A stretch of 64,000 nt of DNA, taken from Planomicrobium sp. Y74 (GTDB lineage: Bacteria > Bacillota > Bacilli > Bacillales_A > Planococcaceae). The DNA is taken from assembly GCF_003668635.1 (NCBI RefSeq), contig NZ_RCWH01000002.1, positions 62,001 to 126,000 on the forward strand, read 5' to 3'. The translations under genes and the position numbers were made by a program. The notes below the pieces were generated by a model. It made no database searches, had not been told where the DNA came from, and was given only the letters and a program-made list of their open reading frames with translations. Below, in pieces: positions 1 through 8,949 of the stretch (the first letter of the stretch is position 1; every line of letters starts with the position of its first letter).

Positions 1-73
1 AAATCCATCATAGCCAAACTTTTTTTTGGGGAATTCATCCTGCTGTCCGTAGTTATAAAGTAATTGTACCTGA

Positions 74-1354
<1,281 letters not shown>

Positions 1355-1422
1355 TCAGTATATGCAGAAAGATTTTTCCTTCTCCTTAGACATTGGCGCT
1401 GCAGGGGTTTATTGTCAGTAAT

Positions 1423-1447
1423 GTTTAACACTATGTTCAAAGGGTAA
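1423..1447 (+). promoter_or_regulatory. Sigma-B-type promoter
   Basis: GTTTAA at 1423-1428 and GGGTAA at 1442-1447 are separated by 13 bases, which fits the Bacillus sigma-B consensus (GTTTAA, 12-14, GGGTAT) with one mismatch. It lies 53 bases before the start of a general-stress-protein gene, so placement and target agree. Confidence 0.75.
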
Positions 1448-1500
1448 CTTTGAAATGTGAGATATTTTCTATTGACTTACAAATCTAAGGAGGCGTAATA

Positions 1501-2034
1501 ATGTCAAGAGTAGTCGGATCTTATCGTTCAGAAAGAGAAGCGATTGAAGCAATCGAGGATTTAAAAAGAAGAGGTCATCGAACTGAAGACATATCGGTCC
1601 TTGGTAAAGATGAAGAAGAAACCAGAAATGTAACAGAAGAAACTGGCACGCATGCCGGCGAAGGTGCTGCAACAGGAGCAGTAACCGGTGGTGCACTTGG
1701 TGGTCTTGGGGGTGTACTTGCAGGACTGGGTGCACTCGCGATACCGGGAATCGGCCCAATCGTAGCCGCAGGTCCTATTGTAGCCGGTTTGACCGGTGCC
1801 GCAGCAGGTGCAGGTATTGGTGGACTTGCTGGTGCTTTGATCGGTATGGGTATTCCTGAAGAAGAAGCGAAGGATTATGAAAACCGCTTCAATGAAGGAG
1901 AAATCCTCGTTTTGGTAGAAGATGATACGCTGGATATTCCAGATCATAACGACCGTGACCGTTTTACTGACAATGACCCATTAATTGGTGATGAACGTAG
2001 AACTGGCGGAATCAGAGGCTCCAGAAACCTATAA
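1501..2034 (+). CDS. General stress protein, YflT/17M-like with glycine-rich insert
   Basis: The first 40 residues (VVGSYRSEREAIEAIEDL and following) match the YflT-type general stress domain, which occurs in sigma-B regulon proteins of unknown biochemical role. Residues about 50-120 are a Gly/Ala-rich stretch resembling a glycine-zipper membrane segment; the acidic tail contains VLVEDD. Length is 177 residues. The start has AAGGAGG at 1488-1494. A sigma-B-type promoter precedes it and a hairpin terminator follows, so it is probably a single-gene unit induced by stress. The biochemical function is unknown. Confidence 0.8.
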   Translation: MSRVVGSYRSEREAIEAIEDLKRRGHRTEDISVLGKDEEETRNVTEETGTHAGEGAATGAVTGGALGGLGGVLAGLGALAIPGIGPIVAAGPIVAGLTGAAAGAGIGGLAGALIGMGIPEEEAKDYENRFNEGEILVLVEDDTLDIPDHNDRDRFTDNDPLIGDERRTGGIRGSRNL

Positions 2035-2050
2035 AATAACAATGTTATCA

Positions 2051-2086
2051 AAAAGCAACGCCTCCCAATTCGGTGGCGTTGCTTTT
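2051..2086 (+). terminator. Rho-independent terminator of the stress protein gene
   Basis: AAAAGCAACGCC and GGCGTTGCTTTT form a long stem around a nine-base loop, with T-rich 3' flank. The reverse strand also ends in T's, so it may serve the convergent gene too. Confidence 0.85.
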
Positions 2087-2129
2087 CTGTGTTATATAGA
2101 AGAAACTTTTAAAACTGCTGGCTTCAGAT

Positions 2130-2930
2130 TTACCCTTGCTTCAGGAATTCCGGAACTTCCATCGAATTGAATTGTTTGGGATGGATGAGCTTGCCAAGCT
2201 TGATTGCGCCTTCGAGCAAGCGGGGAGAAGGACGGCAATAAAGTTCTTCTTCCATAATGTGAATTTCTTCTGATGCTTTCATTTCCGTATAGCCAGGTCT
2301 TTTACGAACCAGCTCCGGTTTTACTTTTTCCGTCATAATCCCGACCCAGGCGAGCAGAATATAATCGGGATCCCTTCTTAAAACATCTTCCCAATCGGTC
2401 TGGACGTTGGCCGAATCCTTATCTTCAAAAATATTCCGTCCACCGGTAATTTCACTTATTTCTGTCAGCCAATTTACTTTACCGGGAGTAAATATCGGTT
2501 TTGGCCACCATTCCCAGTAGAGTGAGGGGCGGTTCTCAATGGCTGAAGATCGTGATTTAATCTCATCAATTACTGCTGTAAATGCCGCATACGCAGTAAG
2601 TGCATCAACTCCGCAAACTTTTCCAACTGTCAAAAGATCCTGTCCAATGTCTTCCAGGCTTTGTGGATCTAAAATGATATGAGGAATTTCTCTCTTTTTC
2701 AACTCTTCAACATTTTTCTCCATACCTGGCACACTTAAAGATGCCAGCACCAAATCAGGCTCAAGTTTTTCGAGTTCATCGATACGGATTGAAAGATCGG
2801 GCCCAAGTCTTGGCAAGTGGGTGACAGATTCTGGCCAATCCGAGTAATCGTCGATACCGACCAGCATTTTTTCTGCGCCCAAAAAAGCCAGTAATTCTGT
2901 GTTGCTTGGACAAATTGATATTAGTCTCAT
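2130..2930 (-). CDS. Cobalamin-binding-like substrate-binding protein, cytosolic
   Basis: A 266-residue TroA/BtuF-fold protein. The N-terminus (MRLISICPSNTELLAFLGAE) is the usual beginning of the BtuF domain, with 'LEPDLVLASL', 'WEWWPKPIFTPG' and 'RPGYTEMKA' farther on. It starts directly in the mature fold with no signal peptide or lipobox, and no ABC permease or ATPase lies beside it. The ATG at 2930 has GGAGGTG just upstream. It may handle a corrinoid or another metal-containing ligand inside the cell; the ligand is not determined. It converges with the stress protein gene. Confidence 0.7.
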   Translation of the reverse strand: MRLISICPSNTELLAFLGAEKMLVGIDDYSDWPESVTHLPRLGPDLSIRIDELEKLEPDLVLASLSVPGMEKNVEELKKREIPHIILDPQSLEDIGQDLLTVGKVCGVDALTAYAAFTAVIDEIKSRSSAIENRPSLYWEWWPKPIFTPGKVNWLTEISEITGGRNIFEDKDSANVQTDWEDVLRRDPDYILLAWVGIMTEKVKPELVRKRPGYTEMKASEEIHIMEEELYCRPSPRLLEGAIKLGKLIHPKQFNSMEVPEFLKQG

Positions 2931-2956
2931 TGCTGCACCTCCGTTTCTTCCAGTTT

Positions 2957-2984
2957 ATCATAAAGTCTTAAAGACTTTATCCAA
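2957..2984 (-). promoter_or_regulatory. Sigma-A promoter with palindromic spacer
   Basis: On the minus strand TTGGAT (2979-2984) and TATGAT (2957-2962) are 16 bases apart. The spacer overlaps AAAGTCTTTAAGACTTT (2962-2978), a perfect 8-bp inverted repeat about a single central base, which looks like an operator. It serves the cobalamin-binding-like gene. Confidence 0.5.
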
Positions 2985-2989
2985 CAGAA

Positions 2990-3021
2990 AAACCCCGAAC
3001 CGGAAAACCGGTTCGGGGTTT
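2990..3021 (-). terminator. rpsD terminator
   Basis: AAACCCCGAACCGG and CCGGTTCGGGGTTT pair perfectly around a short A-rich loop, with a T run on the minus strand. It ends rpsD before the next same-strand promoter. Confidence 0.9.
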
Positions 3022-3033
3022 GAAATCAAAAGA

Positions 3034-3636
3034 TTAACGTGAGTAGTACTCAACGATCAATTGCTCGTTGATTTCAGCAGACAATTCGCCGCGTTCTGGG
3101 TAGCGTACAAATGTACCTTCTTTTTTGTCAGCGTCGATTGAAACATACTCAGGAACAAAGCTGTTCACTTCGATTGCTTCGTTGACGATGTCAAGGTTGT
3201 TTGATTTTTCACGGAAAGCGATTGTTTGTCCTGGTTTCACGCTGTAAGACGGGATGTCAAGGCGTTTACCATCAACAAGAATGTGACCGTGGTTTACCAA
3301 TTGGCGAGCTTGGCGGCGAGTGCGCGCAAGACCTAAACGGTAAACAACGTTATCAAGGCGAGCTTCAAGCAAGATCATGAAGTTTTCACCGTGTTTACCT
3401 GGCATTTTACCAGATTTGTTGAATAGCGTTTTAAATTGGCGTTCAGTTACACCGAACATGAAGCGCAATTTTTGTTTTTCCTGCAATTGCAAACCATACT
3501 CAGAAACTTTTCTGCGTTGGTTAGCACCGTGTTGACCTGGTGCGTAAGGGCGTTTTTCTAATTCTTTACCTGTGCCTGAAAGGGAAATACCCAAACGGCG
3601 AGACAGTTTCCATGCTGGACCTGTATAACGAGACAT
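3034..3636 (-). CDS. rpsD: 30S ribosomal protein S4
   Basis: Primary assembly protein of the small subunit that binds 16S rRNA; in Bacillus it also represses its own mRNA. The 200-residue sequence begins [18 protein letters not shown] and contains the S4 RNA-binding domain around residues 90-155 ([20 protein letters not shown]). Length is normal. The start has AGGAGGAG upstream. It is a single-gene unit with its own promoter, long leader and terminator. Confidence 0.98.
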   Translation of the reverse strand: MSRYTGPAWKLSRRLGISLSGTGKELEKRPYAPGQHGANQRRKVSEYGLQLQEKQKLRFMFGVTERQFKTLFNKSGKMPGKHGENFMILLEARLDNVVYRLGLARTRRQARQLVNHGHILVDGKRLDIPSYSVKPGQTIAFREKSNNLDIVNEAIEVNSFVPEYVSIDADKKEGTFVRYPERGELSAEINEQLIVEYYSR

Positions 3637-3855
3637 GTAAGTCTCCTCCTCTGTTGTTGGTTTTTAGAGTAAAATAAAAACCAGATGCATTCATGCTGCA
3701 AGCCATTTTATAGTCCTGTACCTTCGCTCAGCAGCCAAGAGTTACGCGATACACCTCTATATTCAAGACTCAGGCACCAAATGGTGGCCTGTGTTTTCAT
3801 ATAAGGAATAAAATGGACGAGCAGGCACATACAACTGCTGCGATTATTTTACACA
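3637..3855 (-). promoter_or_regulatory. rpsD leader, probable S4 autoregulatory RNA
   Basis: About 220 bases separate the probable transcription start from the rpsD ATG. This is the right place and length for the Firmicutes S4 leader, to which S4 binds to repress translation. Several short complementary segments are visible, for example GTGCCTGC/GCAGTTG-type pairs and ACAGGCCACC/GGTGCCTG. I infer the class from position; I have not matched a covariance model. Confidence 0.55.
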
Positions 3856-3861
3856 AAGCAT

Positions 3862-3891
3862 AGTATAACCGATTTTCATAACAAAAGTCAA
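3862..3891 (-). promoter_or_regulatory. rpsD sigma-A promoter
   Basis: Minus strand TTGACT (3886-3891) and TATACT (3862-3867) with an 18-base spacer. No better promoter is seen between here and rpsD. Confidence 0.75.
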
Positions 3892-3961
3892 TTGTTAAAT
3901 AAACATATAAGAAAGCCGGCTTTCCTTTTTTTAGGTTTCGCGTTAGAATGAAATTAAAATA

Positions 3962-3975
3962 TGTAAGCGCTTTCT
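3962..3975 (+). promoter_or_regulatory. cre site (CcpA box) before methionine gamma-lyase
   Basis: TGTAAGCGCTTTCT matches the cre consensus TGNAARCGNWWWCA at 13 of 14 positions. It lies just downstream of a TAAAAT at 3955-3960 that could be the -10 box, so CcpA bound here would block initiation or early elongation. This suggests glucose repression of the gene. Confidence 0.7.
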
Positions 3976-3999
3976 ATTTATGCATAAGGGGTGTAAAAA

Positions 4000-5214
4000 A
4001 TGGACAAAGCAAAAATGAGTATGGAAACTGCAGTAATCCACAAAGGTTATGACAGTTCAAAGCATCATGACAGTTTAGCAACGCCGCTTTATCAGACATC
4101 AACATTTTCGTTTACCACAGCAGAAGAAGGGGAAGACCGTTTTGCTGGCAATACCGATGGCAATATTTATTCAAGGCTGGGAAATCCGACAGTCCGTGTG
4201 CTTGAAGAACGGATGGCTGAAATCGAACACGGCGAAGGGGCACTGGCGTTTGGTTCCGGAATGGCATCGGTAAGCGCGATTCTTATTTACCTGACGAAAG
4301 CCAATGACCATGTCCTTTGCTCACGGGGAATCTATGGCTGCACATTTGGGCTGCTTGAGATAATGGAAGAAAAATACGGTATCACCCATGACTTGATGTC
4401 AATGACTACAGAAGAAGAAATTGAAGCAGCTATCAAACCTGAAACGGTTTGCATCTACCTGGAAACGCCGATCAATCCCACTATGGAGCTGGTGAATCTT
4501 GAAGCAGTTATAAAAGTAGCGAAGAAACACAATCTTCGAGTGGTGGTGGATAACACTTTCTGTTCGCCCTATTTGCAAAATCCGCTGAGAATGGGCGCGG
4601 ACTTTGTGCTCCACAGCGCAACAAAATATCTTAACGGTCACGGAGATGTCATTGGAGGAATACTGGTCGGCAAAGATGCAGATGAGATGCAACATCTCCG
4701 GATGACTGTCCAAAAAGATGTCGGCGGTATCATGTCGCCGTTTGACGCGTGGCTGCTATTAAGGGGTTTAAAGACGCTGCATGTCAGAATGGACCGCCAC
4801 ATCGACAATGCCGGGAAAGTTCTCGCATTTTTACAGCAGCAGCCTGCAGTAAGGAAAATTTATTATCCAACCGATTCAAGCCATCCGCAATATGAATTGG
4901 CTCAAAAGCAGATGAAAAAAGGAGGCGGCCTGATTTCCTTTGAACTTGATGGAGGCAAAAAGGAAGCCCAGAAATTCATGAATGCCTTAGGGTTGATTAA
5001 AATTGCAGTGAGTCTTGGAGATGCCGAAACATTAATTCAGCATCCTGCATCAATGACCCATGCCGTAGTGCCTGAAGCTGCGCGGGAAGCAATGGGCATT
5101 TCTGATTCGTTGCTCCGATTGTCGATCGGGCTGGAGTCGAGTGATGATATTGTCGCCGATCTTGCCGGAGCATTTGAAAAAGTTGCTCCAGAAGCTAAGT
5201 TGCAGGAAATTTAA
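4000..5214 (+). CDS. Methionine gamma-lyase (Cys/Met metabolism PLP enzyme)
   Basis: PLP-dependent enzyme of the gamma-family that would split methionine to methanethiol, 2-oxobutyrate and ammonia. The 404-residue protein has the PLP lysine K209 in SATKYLNGHGD, the IYSRLGNPT phosphate region near residue 60, and Cys114 in YGCTF. That Cys is typical of methionine gamma-lyases rather than cystathionine gamma-synthases or lyases. The start ATG follows AAGGGG. It is a single gene between a cre-containing promoter region and a strong terminator. The alternative is a cystathionine gamma-lyase or O-acetylhomoserine enzyme. Confidence 0.8.
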   Translation: MDKAKMSMETAVIHKGYDSSKHHDSLATPLYQTSTFSFTTAEEGEDRFAGNTDGNIYSRLGNPTVRVLEERMAEIEHGEGALAFGSGMASVSAILIYLTKANDHVLCSRGIYGCTFGLLEIMEEKYGITHDLMSMTTEEEIEAAIKPETVCIYLETPINPTMELVNLEAVIKVAKKHNLRVVVDNTFCSPYLQNPLRMGADFVLHSATKYLNGHGDVIGGILVGKDADEMQHLRMTVQKDVGGIMSPFDAWLLLRGLKTLHVRMDRHIDNAGKVLAFLQQQPAVRKIYYPTDSSHPQYELAQKQMKKGGGLISFELDGGKKEAQKFMNALGLIKIAVSLGDAETLIQHPASMTHAVVPEAAREAMGISDSLLRLSIGLESSDDIVADLAGAFEKVAPEAKLQEI

Positions 5215-5267
5215 GAGGCTGTTCAAAAACTGACCTGAGAAATAGATAGTTAATGGAAATAAAATAT

Positions 5268-5306
5268 AACCGGAGGAGCGTTCCATCAGCTCCTCCGGTT
5301 TTTTGA
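5268..5306 (+). terminator. Terminator after methionine gamma-lyase
   Basis: AACCGGAGGAGC and GCTCCTCCGGTT pair perfectly around a nine-base loop, followed by TTTT. From here to the next gene start at 5535 I see only AT-rich DNA, including a possible TATACT at 5404-5409, with no convincing -35 partner. Confidence 0.9.
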
Positions 5307-5534
5307 AGTTTATTAAGAGTGACGCAAAAGAAACACTTGTTGCACAGGCTAACTAAATTTATAACGGACATGGTGATTCAGAAGAAGAATGTGCTATATT
5401 AACTATACTAAATTAATCTAAATGAACTTGAAAAATGGTAATACTGAAGAAACTGTAAAGAAATGTGATGTTTTGCCGATAATATATAGAATGCGTCTGC
5501 AAAGAACAGAAATCCATTGGATGAGGTAATATAC

Positions 5535-7442
5535 ATGACATTACATAGGGCAAATGACAACTACATAAGTAAAACAGAAAGTTTAAAAACAAAATTCGCC
5601 AGCCGCATTGGGGATGCGATTGGGTGGGGGAATTTAGTCGGCGGAATCCTATTTGGCACATACATGCTGCTGGATCCACAGATAACCACTTTCATGGAAT
5701 ATCCTGTTCCATTCGGAATGATCCTTCTGGGGCTTCTGTCGCTATGGGTTAGTAAGCAGCGGGGGAGTGAAACAGTGCGTCCTCATGTTTATTTGCTGAA
5801 TTACATGCTGTTCCCGCTTATCCTGTTATATTTTATCGAAGATGCCGCAACTACCATCTGGTCTTTGACCTTCCTCTACTTATTGATGGCGATGGCTCTG
5901 CAAAGCAGAAGAATGCTGCTTTACTCATTCATCTCTTCCATGGTTGGCTTGAGCATTTTAATGATGACGGCGCCGAAGCAATTGACGGTTTTATTGGGGA
6001 TTGAAGATCATATCATCCGGATGATCCTGTTTTCGATTGCAGGAATTATCGGTTTGATCGTTCTCTATTCAATAAAGGATAAAGAAAAACTGCTGTTCCA
6101 TTACATACACAAAGCTGAAGAAACTGCCTATCTCGATCCATTCCTGAAAATCCCGAACCGTTTTGATTTCAATTTATACGTTGACCATAAACTAAAGTCC
6201 TCCCAGCTCTTATTGTGGAAATTGGAATTGAATCAGTTCCAGTCCGTATATGATGTTCTTGGACATAAGCGGACGGACGAACTGCTACTGATGGTCAAGC
6301 AGAGGCTTGAAGCGAAGATGTCGGGCGATACCTATTTAGCGAAAGGGGAAGGAAGCACCTTTCTTGGTGCAACTTCGAATTTCGAAGCCGATGAATTGGA
6401 TTCAAATTTGAAACAGATTTTGCGGTACCTGGTTGCGCCTTACGATTTGTTTGGCCATGATTATCAATTGAATTTCAATATTGGGGCCGCTCTTTCCGGA
6501 CCTGACGGCGATTCCAGTGACGAATTGATGCGCCATGCGCAATTTGCACTGGACCAGGCAAAACTGGATGGCATAAACCAGATTGTTTTTTCATCCGACA
6601 AATTAAAAAGCAGCACAATGAACCAGGTGCAAATTTCAGAAGCTCTGTACCAGGCGAACCTGGATTCGGAATTTCATGTGGTGTATCAACCGCAAATAGA
6701 ATTGAAAACCAATCAGATTGTGGGAGTGGAAGCTCTAATCCGCTGGACTCATCCACAGATGGGAATGATATCACCCGGTGTTTTCATCGAGATTGCAGAA
6801 AAGAATGGATTTATCGTGCCGCTGGGTAAATGGATTCTTGAAAAAGCCTGTTGGGAAGTTCAGATGCTGTCAGACTCAATCGGCCGCCCTTTGAAATTGG
6901 CGGTCAATGTATCATTCATCCAAATACGCCAGGATGGATTTGTTGAAGAAATTCTGCAAATCCTGAAAAAAATCGGATTTCAACCGGATCGTCTTGAAAT
7001 TGAATTGACCGAACGTTCCTTATTTGAAAATCGGCCGGAAGATCTGGCTAAAATTGATGCGCTTCGAGCGAAAGGAATCCGCATCGCTATTGATGACTTT
7101 GGCACCGGCTATTCGTCTTTTGGCATTCTTGCAAAAGTTCAAGTCGACAAGATCAAAGTTCCACGCGATTTCATCGAGAATGTTGACAGCAATCAAAACA
7201 GCCAGCGGATTGTTACGACGATCGCTTCAATGGCTGACCGATTCCAATTGACATGCTTGGCGGAAGGAATCGAACGGCTGGAAGAAAGCAATTTCCTTCA
7301 TCAGCTGATCTGCCAGGAAGTACAGGGGTATTATTATGCCAAACCGGCAGTAATCAACCAGGTGGAAAAATGGCTGTCGATGCCGCGCGAAAAAATAATC
7401 AGCACGATATCATCCGAGGCAGCTGATCCTGTTCTGGAATAA
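5535..7442 (+). CDS. Membrane-anchored c-di-GMP phosphodiesterase (EAL) with degenerate GGDEF
   Basis: The N-terminal ~190 residues hold about six hydrophobic segments. A GGDEF-type domain follows whose signature is GEGSTF instead of GGDEF, so it is probably not a cyclase. The C-terminal EAL domain keeps EALIRW, the N of VNVS, ELTE, DDFGTGYSS, AEGIE and QGYYYAKP, so it probably hydrolyses c-di-GMP. The usual KID is KVP: the lysine is kept and the Asp replaced. I chose the ATG at 5535 because GATGAGGT lies eight bases before it; an in-frame TTG at 5517 has no such site. Length is 635 residues. Confidence 0.85.
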   Translation: MTLHRANDNYISKTESLKTKFASRIGDAIGWGNLVGGILFGTYMLLDPQITTFMEYPVPFGMILLGLLSLWVSKQRGSETVRPHVYLLNYMLFPLILLYFIEDAATTIWSLTFLYLLMAMALQSRRMLLYSFISSMVGLSILMMTAPKQLTVLLGIEDHIIRMILFSIAGIIGLIVLYSIKDKEKLLFHYIHKAEETAYLDPFLKIPNRFDFNLYVDHKLKSSQLLLWKLELNQFQSVYDVLGHKRTDELLLMVKQRLEAKMSGDTYLAKGEGSTFLGATSNFEADELDSNLKQILRYLVAPYDLFGHDYQLNFNIGAALSGPDGDSSDELMRHAQFALDQAKLDGINQIVFSSDKLKSSTMNQVQISEALYQANLDSEFHVVYQPQIELKTNQIVGVEALIRWTHPQMGMISPGVFIEIAEKNGFIVPLGKWILEKACWEVQMLSDSIGRPLKLAVNVSFIQIRQDGFVEEILQILKKIGFQPDRLEIELTERSLFENRPEDLAKIDALRAKGIRIAIDDFGTGYSSFGILAKVQVDKIKVPRDFIENVDSNQNSQRIVTTIASMADRFQLTCLAEGIERLEESNFLHQLICQEVQGYYYAKPAVINQVEKWLSMPREKIISTISSEAADPVLE

Positions 7443-7488
7443 AGAAAAGCCGAAAACTCCTGCAAAGGATTTTCGGCTTTTCTTATTT
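7442..7488. terminator. Bidirectional terminator
   Basis: AAGAAAAGCCGAAAA and TTTTCGGCTTTTCTT flank a 16-base loop, with T-rich flanks on both strands. It serves the EAL gene on the plus strand and the fRMsr gene on the minus strand. Confidence 0.85.
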
Positions 7489-7495
7489 CTTCTTA

Positions 7496-7975
7496 CTATA
7501 GATGGCTCAGCAAAATTTCAGTGAAAGCTTCCAAACCTTTTTGGTCTTCTTCTGTGAACCGGCTGAGCTCCGGGCTGTCGATGTCCAGTACGCCAATCAC
7601 TTCGCCGTCTTTGATCAACGGAATGACGATTTCAGAGCGGGAAGCTGCATCGCAGGCTATATGACCCGGGAATTGGTGGACATCTTCGACCAGCATCGTC
7701 TTTTTCTCAGAGACAGCTGTGCCGCAAACGCCGCGTCCCACCTGGATACGGACACAGGCAGGCAGGCCCTGGAATGGTCCGAGAACCAGCTCGCCATCTT
7801 CCATTAAGTAGAAACCGGCCCAATTGATACGTTCAAGGAATTGGTTGAGCAAGGCTGCCGCATTGCTTAAATTAGCAACTCTGTTTGTTTCGCCAGTAAG
7901 CAGCGCATCCAGTTGTTTGCCGAGCATTGAATATTGTTCTGTACGTGTTCCGCTGTAATCCGTTTGAGTAAACAT
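7496..7975 (-). CDS. ytsP: Free methionine-(R)-sulfoxide reductase, GAF domain
   Basis: Cytosolic GAF-domain enzyme that reduces free Met-R-sulfoxide. The 159-residue protein carries the three family cysteines in PACVRI, GVCGTA and HIACDA, and the VLDIDSPE segment. The ATG at 7975 has GAGGG eight bases upstream; the open frame runs to 8047, but that would overlap hisJ, which ends at 7992. It forms a unit with hisJ, 16 bases downstream of it. In Bacillus the orthologue also lies near rpsD. Confidence 0.88.
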   Translation of the reverse strand: MFTQTDYSGTRTEQYSMLGKQLDALLTGETNRVANLSNAAALLNQFLERINWAGFYLMEDGELVLGPFQGLPACVRIQVGRGVCGTAVSEKKTMLVEDVHQFPGHIACDAASRSEIVIPLIKDGEVIGVLDIDSPELSRFTEEDQKGLEAFTEILLSHL

Positions 7976-7991
7976 CGTGACCCTCATTTCA

Positions 7992-8795
7992 TCAGTTAGT
8001 GGATTTATTATAGAGTTTTTCGTGATGCTTATGCAAGCCTGCGACATTGTGTGCGTCAGAACCGAATATTAATGGGATTCCCAATGATTCAGCGTACTTT
8101 AGATAGGCTTGCGGCGGATAGGATTCCTGGCAGCCAGGTTTTGAGAAACCGGCGCTGTTCATGTCAATCTCATACCCGGCAACTGCGATGTGCCGGAACA
8201 GTTTTTCGATCCTTGTTGTATCATCAATCTTCTCGCCATGGTCAAGCTGGAATTTGTGTATTAATGTCGGGTGGCCAATGCGCCGCGGCTTATATTGGCC
8301 TAAATCAGCGGAAACCGATAATTCCACTGTATCGTAGTAATAGTCATATAAATCGGAAGTTGAGCCGGCAATACGAGCGGCATCCATAAATACATCCTTA
8401 CTGAAATCAACGCAGATGAATTTATTATCGAGTTTCAGAAAATGAACTGACAGAATCGAATCATCAAGCATCGGCCCGATTTCATCGAGAAAAAGACGGG
8501 TTTCATTTTCGTAGCCTTCGATAAAATCCACTTCAAGTCCGGTGCGGATTTTAATGTCTTTTTTATAGACTTCCTTTACCTTGTTTACGGCTTCCAGATA
8601 AGCTGATAATGTTGTAAAATTCATCCCACTGTCTTTATCGGGAGTTGTATCTTCGAAAGAAGAGGGGAGGGGAGCATGTTCTGTAAAACTGATATCTGTA
8701 AAACCGGAAATTAATGCCTTCTCAACATAGGCAGCCAACGTATCTTTTGTGCCGTGAGGGCAATAAGGGGAATGGATGTGCGCATCTCTTTTCAT
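7992..8795 (-). CDS. hisJ: Histidinol-phosphatase, PHP family
   Basis: Dephosphorylates histidinol phosphate in histidine synthesis. The 267-residue protein (Bacillus HisJ is about 268) has the PHP metal motif HIHSPYCPHG at residues 6-15, TEHAPLP near 42, a central VHFL and the C-terminal GSDAH. The ATG at 8795 is preceded by AGGTCG; a TTG at 8813 in the same frame lacks a site. The other his genes are not in the window, as in Bacillus. It is divergent from ezrA. Confidence 0.88.
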   Translation of the reverse strand: MKRDAHIHSPYCPHGTKDTLAAYVEKALISGFTDISFTEHAPLPSSFEDTTPDKDSGMNFTTLSAYLEAVNKVKEVYKKDIKIRTGLEVDFIEGYENETRLFLDEIGPMLDDSILSVHFLKLDNKFICVDFSKDVFMDAARIAGSTSDLYDYYYDTVELSVSADLGQYKPRRIGHPTLIHKFQLDHGEKIDDTTRIEKLFRHIAVAGYEIDMNSAGFSKPGCQESYPPQAYLKYAESLGIPLIFGSDAHNVAGLHKHHEKLYNKSTN

Positions 8796-8872
8796 AGAAC
8801 GACCTGCTTTCAAATAAAATGAAAATTTTTCTTTGTTTTATTCAATTTTCGCGAACACAAGCACAAATTACA

Positions 8873-8881
8873 TGTTAAAAT
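8873..8881 (+). promoter_or_regulatory. Possible extended -10 promoter of ezrA
   Basis: TGTTAAAAT (8873-8881) has the TGn extension before a TAAAAT hexamer, 68 bases before the ezrA start. No clear -35 is visible. Confidence 0.35.
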
Positions 8882-8949
8882 AGGAGAATCTAGATATTTT
8901 AATTACATAGAGCTGGAAATGTGATTTTGAACAGGGGGCTATATGACTT

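Noticed and set aside
3910-3930. Hairpin GAAAGCCGGCTTTC with T's between the rpsD and methionine gamma-lyase promoters
   Set aside because: It resembles a terminator, but no gene reads into it on the plus strand and it lies upstream of the rpsD promoter; no role can be supported.
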